NCBI RefSeq assembly: GCF_001411555.2
Contig: NC_049907.1
Location: 31,515,001-31,579,000 of the forward strand
Length of the DNA stretch: 64,000 nucleotides
Origin: Juglans regia
Taxonomy: Eukaryota > Streptophyta > Magnoliopsida > Fagales > Juglandaceae
Reading direction: 5' to 3'
The position numbers and the translations under genes are program-made. Each line of letters starts with the position of its first letter. The first letter of the stretch is position 1. Below, one piece after another: positions 12,034 through 23,999 of this stretch. The notes under the pieces were generated by a model that saw only the letters and a list, made by a program, of their open reading frames with translations, did no database searches and was not told the origin of the DNA.

Positions 12034-12316
12034 ATGATTTTGAATATTCCAGCTAAAGATCAGGAATATGGAGCATCGGTGAGATGATTATTTAAGCATA
12101 GTGGATTACTCATAGAAGATTTATGAGAAGTGGCAAATTTTATTAAGAGATTTTGTAGTATTCTAATGACTTTATATTTTGGAGTCTATAAATACATTGA
12201 TGAATTGTGAATTTTAAGTATTAAGGGCTAATTCTCCAGACCTCTAGGAACGGGGTGTTACATGTTCATCGTTAGTTTTCTTCATAAGGTGTTTATATAT
12301 ATATATATATATATAG

Positions 12317-12405
12317 TAGGTTAAAACTAGTAAGTACCCAAGTTAAAACTTTACTTATATATATACGTATATATATATATATATATGGAACGTAGTTTTA
12401 ACCTA
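12317..12405. repeat. 13-bp inverted repeat around AT-rich core
   Basis: TAGGTTAAAACTA at 12317-12329 and its exact reverse complement at 12393-12405 flank two (AT)n tracts. Could be a small MITE or a chance foldback in LTR1; no clear TSD was found. Confidence 0.4.
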
Positions 12406-12865
12406 AAGTTTTTGGCTGAAAAGTTTTATTTTATTTTGGGATTTATGTTTAAATGAGTTTTGCTTTAAGTTTCAATAAATATTATATTTTTATTTTAATA
12501 ATATTATTAATTAAAGGAAGTAAACCTATTTTTTTTAAGAGAGGAGTTTTTCATGACTTATTTTTATGGAAATTTTAGTAACCAATGTATTCTTTTTATT
12601 TACAAAATGTTGCTGATATTTTAAATATTTGAATATTAATTTTTATTGAGTTTTATATTTATTTTAATACTTGCTTGATTAAATTCTTAATCGGTATGAA
12701 TTCGATTAAGTGGATATTGATACTTCTGGGAAAATGAGGGTATTTTGAAAATTATGAGAATTTTAGGTTTTGAGGAATTAAATAAGTTATTTTAGAAGCT
12801 TAGGATTAAAGATCGAAATATGAGATTAATTGGAAATTTACTAGAATTACTTAATTATTTTATAG

Positions 12866-12922
12866 GTGACGATTAATTATTGTTCGACATTTTGAAGGAA
12901 ATTTCGAAAAAGCTAAGTCCAG
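12866..12922 (+). other. Mini-exon-like module in LTR1
   Basis: 57 nt between ATTTTATAG and the donor GTAAGC, starting GTGACGATTA and ending CTAAGTCCAG. Confidence 0.5.
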
Positions 12923-13302
12923 GTAAGCGGAGTTCCTATGCTAGACTTGACATTAAAATAAAATGAGTTGAGGTTGGATTTTTGAAAAATATACATATTT
13001 GGTTATGAAGAGAAATTTGAACTACATCAGTTATTTGTTTTGCATTATTCATGAGATTCTGTTTAAGAAGAAAGTATTTTCCATCATGACTGGTGTAGAC
13101 ATGAGCTTATTTTTGACATTCTGTTTCTGAACTTTGAAAAAGAGAGCAAATATGAAATTTGTGCATAAATTTTGTTGTGATATGATTTTGTTCTATTCTG
13201 AAGATTTTGTTCAGTATTCTGTTTGGATAAGACGTGATTTCTGAAAACCTTTGGCATGACTCTCTGATTCTGAATTTGATTTTGTTTCTGCTCTGTTCAG
13301 TT

Positions 13303-13472
13303 ACGGCCCTGCCATGGGTGATAATAGTAGCATACAGCCCAACCACGGGTTACAATAGTGGATACGACCCAACCACTAGTAATAATAATAGATAAGGCCT
13401 AACCACGGGTTATAATAGTGGATACAGCCCAACCAGAGGTAATAATAGTGGATACGGCCCTGCCACAGGTTA
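13303..13472 (+). repeat. LTR minisatellite in LTR1, about six units
   Basis: Units of about 30-33 bp with the core CCCAACCACGGGTTATAATA and the linker GTGGATACG, diverged from unit to unit. Largest copy number of this array in the window. Confidence 0.8.
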
Positions 13473-13783
13473 TAGTAGTGGTCTCTATTTTGAGTGCACA
13501 CCTTGGTGACAGAGTGATTTATGTTATGCTTGGCTCTCCGCAAATGCACAACCCTACCACGGGGGTTATACCTGGTTTCTGTTCTAATATGATGTTCTGA
13601 TGATAACGATGATCATTTATGCTATGCCAAAAAATATTTTTGAATGAAGTTATTTCTAAATCTTCGCTCTGATATTTTGATAACATGTTTTGCTTCCGCA
13701 CTCTGAAAATGAAAATATTTTGTTCTGCATTCTGATTTCTGTAAATGCTCATGTTTACACACTGATATATGTTCTCTGCTTAC

Positions 13784-13826
13784 TGAGTTGTTGATAATTC
13801 ACCCCTTATCTTCGTATATTTTTCAG
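13784..13826 (+). promoter_or_regulatory. Conserved LTR stem-loop and splice acceptor (LTR1)
   Basis: TGAGTT (13784-13789) pairs with AATTCA (13796-13801); one C-to-T change gives a G-U pair in RNA. TTTTTCAG acceptor ends at 13826. Confidence 0.5.
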
Positions 13827-14812
13827 ATAATTTTGATTGTTCAGCTGGAGAACAAGAATAGGAAGTTTTATCAAGGTGTGATGATCGAAATGGAATAAGT
13901 GTCTGAGGGTACAAGTACTTATTTGAGAGTCATAGTTAGTAAATAGATCTTATTTTTCGGGTATTTTGATTTGATGAGTAAATGAAAATTTTGAGTTTTG
14001 GAGAATTTTTAATTTATGTTATTAAGATTTTCTTTATTGTCCCCATGGATGAACTTAGATATTTGAATTGATTAAATAGATTAATATTTTATGGGATTTT
14101 CTGGATTTTATAATTGTATTATTTAAGTTGATTTTAGGTATTAAGAGTTAACTCTACGGACCTCTGGGAACGGGGTGTTACAATTCCTTTCAACAAATTT
14201 CCTGTATAATAATGTTTATGATTGAACATCTACCTATACAAATTCCACACACTTCGAGGGCTACAAATGTGAATTTGGCAGAATTCTGTAAGGAGACTCG
14301 CTGGTCTAAGAAGAGCGGTAAATTTGTCACCTCAGCCGCTGAAGACACTTATGTAACACCTCGTCCCTGAGGGTCCGGAGAGTTAACTTATGTTACCTAA
14401 TAATCAACTCCAACACAACTAATATACTTCCAAAAACTCCAAATCAAACGTAAACACTTCCAATTTAAATAACCACACAAGCTCATATATCAAATCCTCG
14501 ATGCAGTAACCCAAAAAAATATCAACTTCTCTACATGTCACTTAAATTCACATTTCAACAATATAATTATAGACTCCAAATTCCCAATATTATAAAGAAA
14601 TTTTGATTCAAATTAATTTCCTCAATATAATCAATTCTTCAAAATGCCACACATTAGAACAAAATGAAATTTCTTAACAAAAATCATCAATACTCATCGA
14701 AACTTTCTAATCTTAATCCACTATTCTTAAGTCATCTCACCCAATGCTTCATAGTCCTGATCCTTAACTGAAATATCCAAAATCATCTGAAATATTGTGA
14801 AGATAAAGGGGG

Positions 14813-14830
14813 TGAGTTATCAACAACTCA
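14813..14830 (-). promoter_or_regulatory. Conserved LTR stem-loop (LTR6)
   Basis: On the minus strand TGAGTT, GTTGAT, AACTCA followed by CCCCC TTATC and an ATTTCAG acceptor. Perfect 6-bp stem. Confidence 0.55.
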
Positions 14831-15623
14831 GTAAGCAGAGAACATATACTAGTATGTAAACATGAGCATTTATCAGAATTCGGAATGCTGAACAAAATAC
14901 TTTCTTTTAGAATGCATAATCAGAATACAAAATCGAAACATGTTGCCAAAACTATAAGAGCGAAATTCTCAGAAAACATTCTTATTCAAAATTCCCTTCG
15001 GAAGAGCATAATTGAACATCTTCATCTTATCTTATCATATCAGAACATAGACCATGTTTAACCCTCGTGGTAGGGTTGTCCATTCTGCGGAAAGCTAAAT
15101 AGAACATAAATCACCAGAAATATCAAAGCGATTGCATCCAGAACAGAAAACTACTTTTATATCCTGTGACAAGGCCAGAGGTCACTATTATGACCGGTGA
15201 CAGAGCCACATATCAGAGCAAAACATAATCAGAAACACATCAGAATCAGAATCAGAACGTCATGCCAAAGGTTTTTCAGATGCCACACCAGAAGGTTTTT
15301 CAGATGCCACACCAGAACAGATTCATATCCTTTCACATTTTCCAAAACAGATTCAGAATATCTTCACTCCACATGCAAAAATTATCAATTTTCATGTTCG
15401 CTCATATTTTTCTGAGTTCAATAAAAGAATGTAAAAAATAAGCTCATGTCTACACCAGTCATGCTAGAAAATACTTTACTCTTATACGGAATCTCATGAG
15501 CATTGCAGAATAAATAACTAAGATCGTTTAACATTTATTTTCATAACACAACATGAACATTTTCAAAATTCACCTCAGTCCTTTTTATTTTTATGAAAAG
15601 TCTAACATTGCAACCCCACTCAC

Positions 15624-15680
15624 CTGACTCTTGTGGGAAGTTACTAGAGCCTTGAACTTGTGCTCTATCAATGTCACGAC
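15624..15680 (-). other. Mini-exon-like module in LTR6
   Basis: Sense strand: TTCTGTTTAG, then 57 nt starting GTCGTGACATTG and ending AAGAGTCAG, then donor GTGAGTGG. The internal sequence is unlike the LTR1-3 module, yet both splice-like edges are kept. Confidence 0.5.
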
Positions 15681-16619
15681 CTAAACAGAAAATTATTCAC
15701 TAACGTTTTAATACTCCATATAAATACGAATTCAATAAAACTAAACTTTGTGATTCTATTTAGCCACACATGACATCATTTTGCTTTGGTTTCAATACAT
15801 GGTATAAGCATGCTCACACACAACCTCCAAAACATCAACCCAACATGCCATGTCCAACCAATCAGCTCACTTTTAAAACTTGTTACGACATTGACAGCCC
15901 ACAATCGTCGCAACACAAAAAAACCCTCCATAACACAAGTTCAACAATCAACATTAACTCAAATTATAACACCTAACAATTACATTACCACCACCCCATA
16001 CAGTCTAAATAATCATATTTATCCACCCAAACGACCATTTATCAATTCTAATAGTAACTTAAACATCCACCATAATCAACGTCAAACTCAAAACACCAAT
16101 ATTTAAAATAATTAAAATAATCATTCAATTAAAATATACTAAAATACGGGGTATCACACTTATGTGAGTACGATCTCTATTCAACAATATTTGCTACATT
16201 CAAGGATTGTTCAATTACTTTATATTAGAAAGTGGCTTATTCAAGAGCCATCACAAGACTTAACAATAACCATATGATTAATTTCCATGTGTAGAAGGAG
16301 ATGGTTGGCAAGATGGATGGTCTAGAGCCTAAACAACGCACAGAGGTAGCTGCTAGTGTATTTAGGGAAGTACTTGGTTAGAGACTAGGATACACAAGGG
16401 GGCTAGGTGAGATGGTCATCCCGGAGTCGATAAGACAACGAGACCATGAACGAGAAAGAGAGTGCCTTGCCTTAATTGAAAAACACAAGAAAGATGCTGA
16501 CAATTACAAGAGATGAAATGAGGGATGAAATGTGAGAGCTTCGTGAGAGGCTAAATGAAACTGATAAGATGATGAGGACATTTTTTGAAAATTCCCATTC
16601 TTCCACTGGGTCTCTCTAG

Positions 16620-16730
16620 TCTGGTGGAGAGATTCAGTAAGCTATCTTATGAAATGAGGGAAGGGCTTTTTCGTATATTTCGGGCACTTTTTGGTACTAA
16701 GAGATCGTGGGTGGCCAATATATAAATATA

Positions 16731-16764
<34 letters not shown>

Positions 16765-19006
16765 GAGGAAGGTTGTCTACTTTTGTATTGTGGGAGACTT
16801 TGGGCAGTTGAGGGATTTTTTGGGCATTGATTGTATGAAAGTTTGGTTATATGCCTGATGAGTAGTTCCAATCATCTAGACAGCTGTTGGGTAAGGATCC
16901 AACTGGCGTGGGCTTAAAAGAATTGCAGCACCTTGAACAATTCCTGTTTTCTGGTTATAAGTAATTCTGGGAATTTTTTGAGAATCTGATAGGCCTTGAC
17001 AAACCATTCATTCAATTGATGAGCGATTATTGATGGAGCAGCTGGACCGCAATCTAGAATGCAATTCTAGGTATTTGTACGGGCCTTTTCATTCATCGAT
17101 AAAAACCGTTCAATGGCTTGTTAAATAAGTGTTGTTCTTTTGAATGATACAAACTTTGTATCATTTTTTTTTTTTAAGTTGAAATATCCTGCTTTGTTAA
17201 TAAAGTTGTAAAGAAATAATGTACACATGAGAGAGATGAGGGAGGGAGGGAGGGAGTGAGTGAGTTTAAGAGAGTTGAGCTCCTTGCATAAAGTCTCGGT
17301 TTATTTTGCACTTCAATAATGATCTGTGCTTCAGTTGATTTCTATTTTGAATGTGTAACCTTCATGCACGCAGACACTTGTGTGCCCACACTCACACGTA
17401 AACATGTGCAAATGCATTGGTGGGATAGTACACATGATCAATAGTCATGTTAGTATTTTCTTCTGCTGTAGATAGGCAACTGGGGAAGAACAAATTGTAG
17501 CAAGGATGAAGAATCACAAGTTTTAGAAACAACTTCAAGTTTGAGAAGGTTTGATCACAAGTTTTGCTTTATTTCAAACACTGTGAACCTTGCTCACAAT
17601 TGTTTTATTGAACAAAGAGATCAGAACACTTTGAGAAGGTTTGCATCTTATTCTTTATTTATTTTTCCAAGTTTACATGACAAAGAATGGAATTTTCTAT
17701 TCATCCAGGTTTATACAATTTTAATTGTAATCAAATTAAGTCCGTTAATGTACAATGCATTTGATCTCCATTAATTTCCCAAATTCTTTATGGTACAAAC
17801 AATATTGTTTTGCTCTCTGTTTGGTTCTCATTTTATATATTGCAATAATTCATGACCTAGCTATTGAATGCTATCTAGCTTCATAACAAATTAAAGTTCA
17901 ATGTGACAGCAACTATTTGAGGGGTGGTCATATGAAAGGAAAACTGTTGAGATATACAATTATTTGTCATCCACGCCCACTCTGCAAGCTAATTCAGCCT
18001 CCTCTTGGGAATACTGTCGTCGCGTCGTCCTTTTTTTCGTCGTCTTCACTCTGCAAGCAAGTTCAATAACCATCGGTAGGTCTCTCTCTTTGTGATTTTT
18101 GGTCAGATTTCTTTTAGTTGTTTCCAGAAAGAAGCTGTTATTTGTATTTTTGATTTGGTTGTTTTTTGCTCGAGAAAGATGTAGAGTTCTGAAAATGTTG
18201 ATTATGTGCACATCAGGTCTTTTTTTTTTTTTTTTTTTAAATGACAACCGTTCATGATGCTTTTATGAAATACTTTCAAAATTGTATTCCATGTGCTTAC
18301 TTTGGGTCCATGAAGTTCCCAATTCCATAATTATGCAGCTCATAGTCGAGCATGCCTCCACACATGCACGCACTTTATTTGTTGGAACGTTCAAATTTAT
18401 GCTTGCTATTCCCATCCACTGCTATTAACACATGCTAAAATAAAATACTTGATTAATTCCTTCATAATTAAATTGGAGCTTGGATCCAATCTACTCCTTT
18501 CAATCTATCATTTCATTTTAACAAAATTTGGTCATTTATAGGAATTGACATTTGCATGCTATATGATAACATTCATTCACTTTGTAGAAGTTTCAAGTTC
18601 TCTTATTTCATCCAAAACATCCCAGCCTGTTCCTACACTCTATCCTTATTAAAACCCTTGGCCACCCCTGCATCAGTTTCTGTTTGATAAATTTACCCTT
18701 GGTCACCCATGATTTGTAAAATGCCGGTATGGAAGCCTTCTAACTATACGTAGTTGGAAAGAGTTTCTTCTAAAAATGACTAAACGAATTTAAAGGCCTC
18801 AAATAAAAGAGAGATTAGGCACATGACATGATTGTGCATGAAAAAAATCTCAAGAAGAATTTTTTGAAGTTGTGTGTATAATGTTTGAGGTTTAATTCCT
18901 TGCTGGTGAGTATAATTGAAATCCCCTCAATTGCTTTCTAATACCATTTACAGATTAAAACACATGCATATAGTGTAGAGGTTGATGTAAATGTGTCATG
19001 TACTAT
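16620..19006. other. Unassigned region without recognisable genes
   Basis: AT-rich sequence following the CACTA transposase remnant; it may include its 3' end, but no TTGTAGTG-type terminus was found. It holds an (AT)n tract (about 16735-16762), a GAG/GGGA-rich microsatellite (about 17224-17262) and a poly-T run (18219-18238). A C/T-rich stretch at about 17970-18075 ends at CATCG|GTAGGTCTCTC, which resembles a 5' UTR exon with a splice donor and also resembles 47724 in a CACTA context. No significant reading frame is visible. Confidence 0.5.
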
Positions 19007-20100
19007 CACTACACGAATGTGTCATATTTGGCTGCGAAGCCAAGTGTATCCATTGTGTATGGATATTTTTTTTATTGGGTGATCCTTTGACCCATTACCC
19101 AATTTGTAGTTGTGGTGCTCCACAAATTAGGTGATTAAGAACCATCCAGTCTTAGAAATTCTGACCTGTGGGATGTGTCCAAATATGGGTTTAACTCGGA
19201 CATGGATGCCATATTTTGCAGCTCTGATGGCTCTGAATTCAAAGGGATCAGTTTAATCTTCTTAGTAATACAAAGTATTTCTGATTATGATACTAGAGAA
19301 TCAGAGGAAAAGAAGACTTTAAGTCGAGTACTCAAATCAAAGTAATTAGAAATTAGCCGATGATCAGTATTATATATATGTAAGTAAATATATATATATA
19401 TTTACATTTACAGTGTGACAGATTATTTAACTAGTACTGCCTGCATATATAGTACTATGGAACAAGACTTTCAAATCATTAATTTCTTATACCCTTTTCA
19501 ACTCATGATCATTGATGTGACCCAACCTTGTTGTCAATTATTCACAAAAAATCCTGACAATTAGATAATTAATTAATTAAAGCTGAAACTGCATGCTGCA
19601 CATTCATTAATTTGCATATATACATGAATACCATTTTCACTCTTTGATCAGCTAATAATATGCTTTAACTGCTTTATTCTATAGTTAGTAATTCCAACAT
19701 TCATGCGGTCACCTATATAAATATAGATATATATATATATATATATATATTTGTAGTGATGATTCGTAGGGGCACCTAGATAGCTAGCTAGCTAGCACCC
19801 TCGCTCTTTAATTATTTAAAGGTTATATACATGCATGCAAGTCTCCCTACTATTATTTATGTATCTAGTGCTGTAAAAGGGTGGGGTATAGTAGAATCAT
19901 AGCCTCCTGAATGAACTTGGTCAAAATTTTCTGCTTGTGAAAAGTTAAGATCATTGCACTGAAATATTTTTATAACAATACATAATAGTGAAGTTTATTT
20001 TGCTGGAACGGATTTTTTTTTTCTTTTTTTGCCAGATTGGAGTTGGAGAGATCGAAATATCAAATATGCTTTAATTTTATATAAGGGCATTGATGTAGTC

Positions 20101-20758
20101 TAGGAGTGTAACTGGTCCGGTTTTGGACAAAATCTTGGACTAAACCGGTATGTACCAGTTTTACATTTTTCAAAACAGATTATGTCCCGGTTACCCTCCT
20201 AAACTGGTACCTCTGGTTTTTGGTCCAGTTCGGTCCGGTTTACTGGTTTTATTAAAATGTAAAAAACATATAATAAAATGTTACTTCTTATAATATAATG
20301 TTATTAATAATTTAATATATATATATATATTATGTTTAAAGCATATGATCAATTAAATTTTTATTTTTAAGATTAAACTTTTATTTATAAATTATAATAA
20401 CATTATTTTACATATAATTATATTAATAACATATGATCAAACAAATTACAAATGTTCATATTTAAGATTAACATTTTATATTATAATTTATAAATTATAA
20501 CATGAAATTATTTCATATATGATCTATAATTATATATATTATATATAAAAATTTAAGATATAATTATATATTATATATAAAACTTATATATATAAATATT
20601 TTGTATAATATATAAAATTAATTTATATATATATTTTTTCAACTGGTCCAGTTCGATCCGGTCTGGTCCCGAAAACTATGGAATTGAAACTGAACCGGAT
20701 CTGGCCAGCTTTCATAATATAGGAACTGGTTCCGGACTGGTTTAAATTTACACCCTTA
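20101..20758. mobile_element. hAT-type MITE
   Basis: Ends TAGGAGTGTAACTGGTCCGG and, on the other strand, TAAGGGTGTAAATTTAAACC are imperfect terminal inverted repeats. Flanking 8-mers ATGTAGTC (20093-20100) and ATGCAGTC (20759-20766) differ at one base, as expected for an aged hAT TSD. The interior is AT-rich with several CCGGTC/CTGGTCC motifs near each end and no coding capacity. Confidence 0.75.
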
Positions 20759-21067
20759 ATGCAGTCGTGTTGAAGTTGTTTACCCACCCCTCATGCCCAG
20801 GTGCATATTGAAATATAGATATAATTTTTAAAGATTAGCAAGACAGTTGACAAATATTGAAAGAATGTGCACATTTTCAAATAATGTTTAGAAGCATAAT
20901 GTGTTCTCAATATTTAGTGTTGTGTTGTAGGTTTTGGATTCTAATTGGTCCACCCTACTGTTATAGCCCATAACTACATTAATGTGAATTCTATATAACT
21001 GACTTTGGATGAATGAATGTCTTTGATTTATTAAATTAGATGAAAATGTTTCCTATTCTAAAGTACA

Positions 21068-21171
21068 GTTTATCTTATTAACACATAATTTATCTTATTT
21101 CAGGTCAATCACTAAATAATTTTTTAGTGACTGACCTAAGATAAGATAAATTATGAGTTACTAAGATAAAC
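21068..21171. repeat. Near-perfect 49-bp foldback hairpin
   Basis: Arms of about 49 bp (21068-21116 and 21123-21171) pair with about five mismatches around a loop of about 6 nt. The arm core is CATAATTTATCTTATTTCAG. It lies inside the CACTA element. It could be a minimal MITE; the transcript would form a long dsRNA stem of the size processed into small RNAs. Confidence 0.75.
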
Positions 21172-22242
21172 ATTAAAATTTGTATAGAAGTGGAACAATG
21201 AAGTCTAGCCAAAAGGGCGAAGGAGAACAAAAATGAAACAAAGCCGCTTTGCAGCAAAATTCAAACTCGCTGGGAAAAAGCAAATGTAGTGGAAGATAGT
21301 ATTAGCAGCTATTAGTAATCGTCGAAAATAATTCTATTATGGCGATTTATATGCATTGAAAATATACATGACTACCTTGAACATGGTACTATACCGACGA
21401 CCAAAAAACTCACTGCGATAAAATTTTTTGTGGCAGCATGCTAGTTTTTGCAGCGATTTAATGTCTGTTGGAAATACATTCAACCGCAACGAAAATTAAG
21501 ATTGTTGAAAAAGGTCGGCGATAATTGTAGCGATTTTTTTACTATTTGCGGCGATAATTATTGCTATAAATTGTAATAATACCGACGAGATTTTAATATT
21601 GTTGGGAAAGAGAAAGCCATTTGCGGCGATTTATGGAGTATTTCCGACGATTTTTATTGTTGCCTTTGGTTTTTCCCAACGATTTTGGGGCAAACGGATA
21701 CCATCTTTTCCGGTGGTTTTTGAGCTCTTTCCCGACGAACAAAAATCGCCGCTAAAAAGTGGCTTTCTCAGCGAGTTTTGCTTGTCACTTCAGTGATTCA
21801 GAAATGTCATATTTATTTCATCAATAGGGCAGCGATTATAAAATCGTCGAAATTGATCAAATGTAGCAATTTGTTAGGTTATTTGCGATGGTTTTGAGCG
21901 CTGAAAGAAACCTTTTTTCTTGTAGTGTATTCTTCATGTAGAAAACAATGGCCTTTAAAGGGACAACAAGCATGTTATTTACTTTCATGAGTTTCTTCAA
22001 AATGTTTGGAATGAGGATTTTAATGTTTGGCCTAGTGCCATGTATGGTCGGTAGCTAAATGTGTTAATGTTGTACGTTGTAGATAATACTCATTAAGTGA
22101 GAATGGATTAAGGAAAACACTAGAATGGATAAAGAAAACACTTTAATTCTAAATTGGAATTAAAGTGAGCATGTAAGGGTGTTGGCTAGTAAAGCTTAAA
22201 GTGAGATGAATATTAATGCGTTTATTCCATTTCATTGAATAG

Positions 22243-22287
22243 GAGTTTGTTTTCAAGTTCAAAGGAACCCACTAGTAAAGCTTGCAG
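22243..22287 (+). other. Mini-exon-like module in LTR10
   Basis: 45 nt between TTGAATAG and the donor GTAAGTAG, ending GCTTGCAG. The donor matches the plant consensus closely. Confidence 0.5.
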
Positions 22288-23056
22288 GTAAGTAGCTATT
22301 ACCAAGCTCCTTACACAAAGTTCTCTTATGAAAAAATGTCTCTCTCTCTTTTCAAATGTTTTTCTAAAGAAAGAGTTAATATATATAGATATATATAGAT
22401 ATATATATATATATATATGAACAAGCCTTTCTTGGTAGCCCCTGTTAAGCACCTTATCGATTATAATTGTGTGTATGTGTATAAGGTAATGCATGCATGT
22501 AGGTTCTAAATCATGAGATTTTCATACATGCTTTCTCAAATAACTAACGCCTTACATATATGTAGCATGACATGAAATTTTCTTTTTCAAAGAAACGCAT
22601 ATGCATTTGGACTAAGGAAATATAATGAAAACGTTTGACTGCAAAGAAATGAAAGAAACGAAATGAAGGTTAGGGTATGAAAATACGTAAGAACCATATG
22701 AATGAAAATGGTATCAAAGGACTAGGCAAATTGCAATGCAGGGTAAGTAGTACTGGTAGTGCACCTAGTGCTACCCCTTGACTGAAAGGGATTCCCAACC
22801 TGTGGCCACAGGTGAAGTCCAGATCCAAAAGACTGCTAACCCCAACACACGGTGCGTAATAATGTGTACCGGCCAAAGGAAAGTGAAACATGAAAGCATA
22901 GTTATTTCTTAAAATATTTATGCATGAAAGTATGGTTTATTCCTTAAATTGTTTATGCATGAAAGCATTGTCAAGATTAGCAAATGTTTATGTATGCATG
23001 TTTTCAAAAGAAAAGATTACGTGATTAGTAAGTTAACAGCATGGTGTACTGCTTAC

Positions 23057-23071
23057 TGAGTGTTAGACTTA
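23057..23071 (+). promoter_or_regulatory. LTR stem-loop (LTR10)
   Basis: TGAGT, loop GTTAG, ACTTA: a 5-bp stem with one G-U pair in RNA, preceded by GCTTAC as in the LTR1-3 type. Confidence 0.35.
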
Positions 23072-23979
23072 CTTTGTGTTTATGTTTTAAACGTCCAAGT
23101 ATTGATTGAGAGGCTGGGGAGCCAGGCACTACCAAGGAGGGAGGGGCCGATGCTTAGTGTTCGTCTGTTGCTTCGACCTTTTGATGATGATGGTTTATGG
23201 TTTTATGTTTTAGGATGGGTCCCGTGTTGGGACATTCTGTTGAATTAACTTTAAGACAATGTATCTTTTGGGTATGATGTAATTTCTATGGTGGGGTGAT
23301 GGTATGTGGCGCCCCAGCCCCCGCTTGGGATTGGATGATGACTGAGACGCCGTGACATGTAACACACCTCGTATATGACAAATAATATGCTATGCACCTA
23401 AGTACACTAGCATTATGCAATAACGTAGCAGCGAAAAATTAATAAAAGTTAGATAAACTAAGCAACATGATAAGCAATTGCAAAGTACATACACCATACT
23501 GATATTATAACCGAAAAACATTTTTCAAACATAAACATGAGCCATAAAGGCGTAATATCTTAAAAACATGAAGCATAGTTTAAAATTCTCAAAACACGTG
23601 ATTTCCCCAAATATAACATAGATCCACAAAAGTTGGCCATAAGTATTGTCGCCTTTTTCTTTTTTCTTTTTCAAAATACTTAAGCTCTCGTGCTCTTAAA
23701 ACCGATTCGGGCTTCACACATTTTTCTAAAGCCTTATCCTTGTCCCTATTGTTACGCCACTTGAAGTCCGCAATAAATTCCAGTAGACCCGTGATCTCCG
23801 GATCAATGGCCTCGAGTCACTCCAGGATGGAGGGCTTGGGCCGATTCACAGCCATCTTAGGCACATTCCTCTCCAGAGGAGGAGGTATCGTTCTCTTCCT
23901 CTTGGTCATGGTCATCATTTACAAAACATATTACAACTTCTATCATTCCGGTAGGGGAATGGTAGTGGAAACTCCACAA

Positions 23980-23999
23980 TGAGATTTCAAGAAATCTCA
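23980..23999 (-). promoter_or_regulatory. LTR stem-loop (LTR9), perfect 9-bp stem
   Basis: TGAGATTTC, AA, GAAATCTCA: every base of a 9-bp stem pairs. It occupies the place of the TGAGTT/AACTCA stem of other LTRs but has a different sequence. Confidence 0.5.

Larger units (their letters stand above)
1676..12262 (+). mobile_element. LTR2: solo gypsy LTR nested in LTR1
   Basis: Begins TGTAACACCTGG at 1676 and ends GGGGTGTTACA at 12262. The five bases before it (1671-1675) and after it (12263-12267) are both TGTTC, so this is a single insertion into LTR1. Only one LTR and no internal region is present, so it is a solo LTR. It is split by a LINE between about 3295 and 11242; without the LINE it is about 2.65 kb. 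It contains a mini-exon module (3237-3295), minisatellite (11587-11702) and stem-loop plus acceptor (11991-12033). Confidence 0.85.
572..14182 (+). mobile_element. LTR1: gypsy 3' LTR, interrupted by LTR2
   Basis: Starts TGTAACACC right after a polypurine tract and ends GGGGTGTTACA at 14182, giving matching inverted ends. The LTR is present as 572-1675 and 12268-14182; the middle is solo LTR2. Without the insert it is about 3.0 kb, close to LTR3 (2.86 kb) and LTR7 (2.9 kb). It carries a TATA-like box near 846, a mini-exon module (12866-12922), a minisatellite (13303-13472) and the conserved stem-loop (13784-13801). As a 3' LTR its partner is outside the window, so its own TSD cannot be checked. 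Confidence 0.8.
14352..16156 (-). mobile_element. LTR6: solo gypsy LTR, minus strand
   Basis: On the plus strand it starts TGTAACACCTCG and ends GGGGTATCA. CACTTA occurs at 14346-14351 and again at 16157-16162, giving a 5- to 6-bp TSD (ACTTA or CACTTA; the right end is ambiguous by one base). The insertion is inside the intron of the CACTA transposase remnant. About 1.8 kb. The sense start resembles the LTR of the 30880 gypsy element (CCCCGTATTTTAGT), whereas the sense 3' half matches the LTR1-3 type. Confidence 0.85.
14262..16619 (+). pseudogene. CACTA-type plant transposase (Ptta/En/Spm) remnant
   Basis: Two exon-like pieces recall the C-terminal part of the plant Ptta/En/Spm (Transposase_24-like) protein. 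The first (about 14262-14350) includes FCKETRWSKKSGKF and SAAEDTY and is followed by a GTGAGT donor. The second (from 16295, after ATGTGTAG) includes a 'LG..LGYTRGLGEMVIP' segment and a Glu/Lys/Arg-rich tail and ends near 16619. The intron has been hit by solo LTR6. There is a stop within the conserved LG-x-RLGY segment and another near 16520, so it is dead. Such proteins accompany tnp2 in CACTA elements and bind subterminal repeats. The upstream exons were lost where LTR1 joins at 14183. Confidence 0.65.
19007..21927. mobile_element. Probable non-autonomous CACTA element
   Basis: Left end CACTACACGAA (19007) and right end TTCTTGTAGTG (to 21927) form inverted ends that match at 10 of 11 positions. 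Both sides are flanked by TAT (19004-19006 and 21928-21930), a 3-bp TSD as expected for CACTA. The right 650 bp is packed with subterminal motifs such as GCGGCGAT, CCGACGA and AAATCGCCGC. The left end lacks these repeats, so the pairing of the ends is likely but not certain. No transposase is encoded; the 65-aa frame at 21599-21796 is made of these repeats. A hAT MITE and a hairpin lie inside. Confidence 0.55.

Noticed and set aside
21599..21796. 65-aa frame within the CACTA element
   Set aside because: Built from GCGGCGAT/CCGACGA subterminal repeats.
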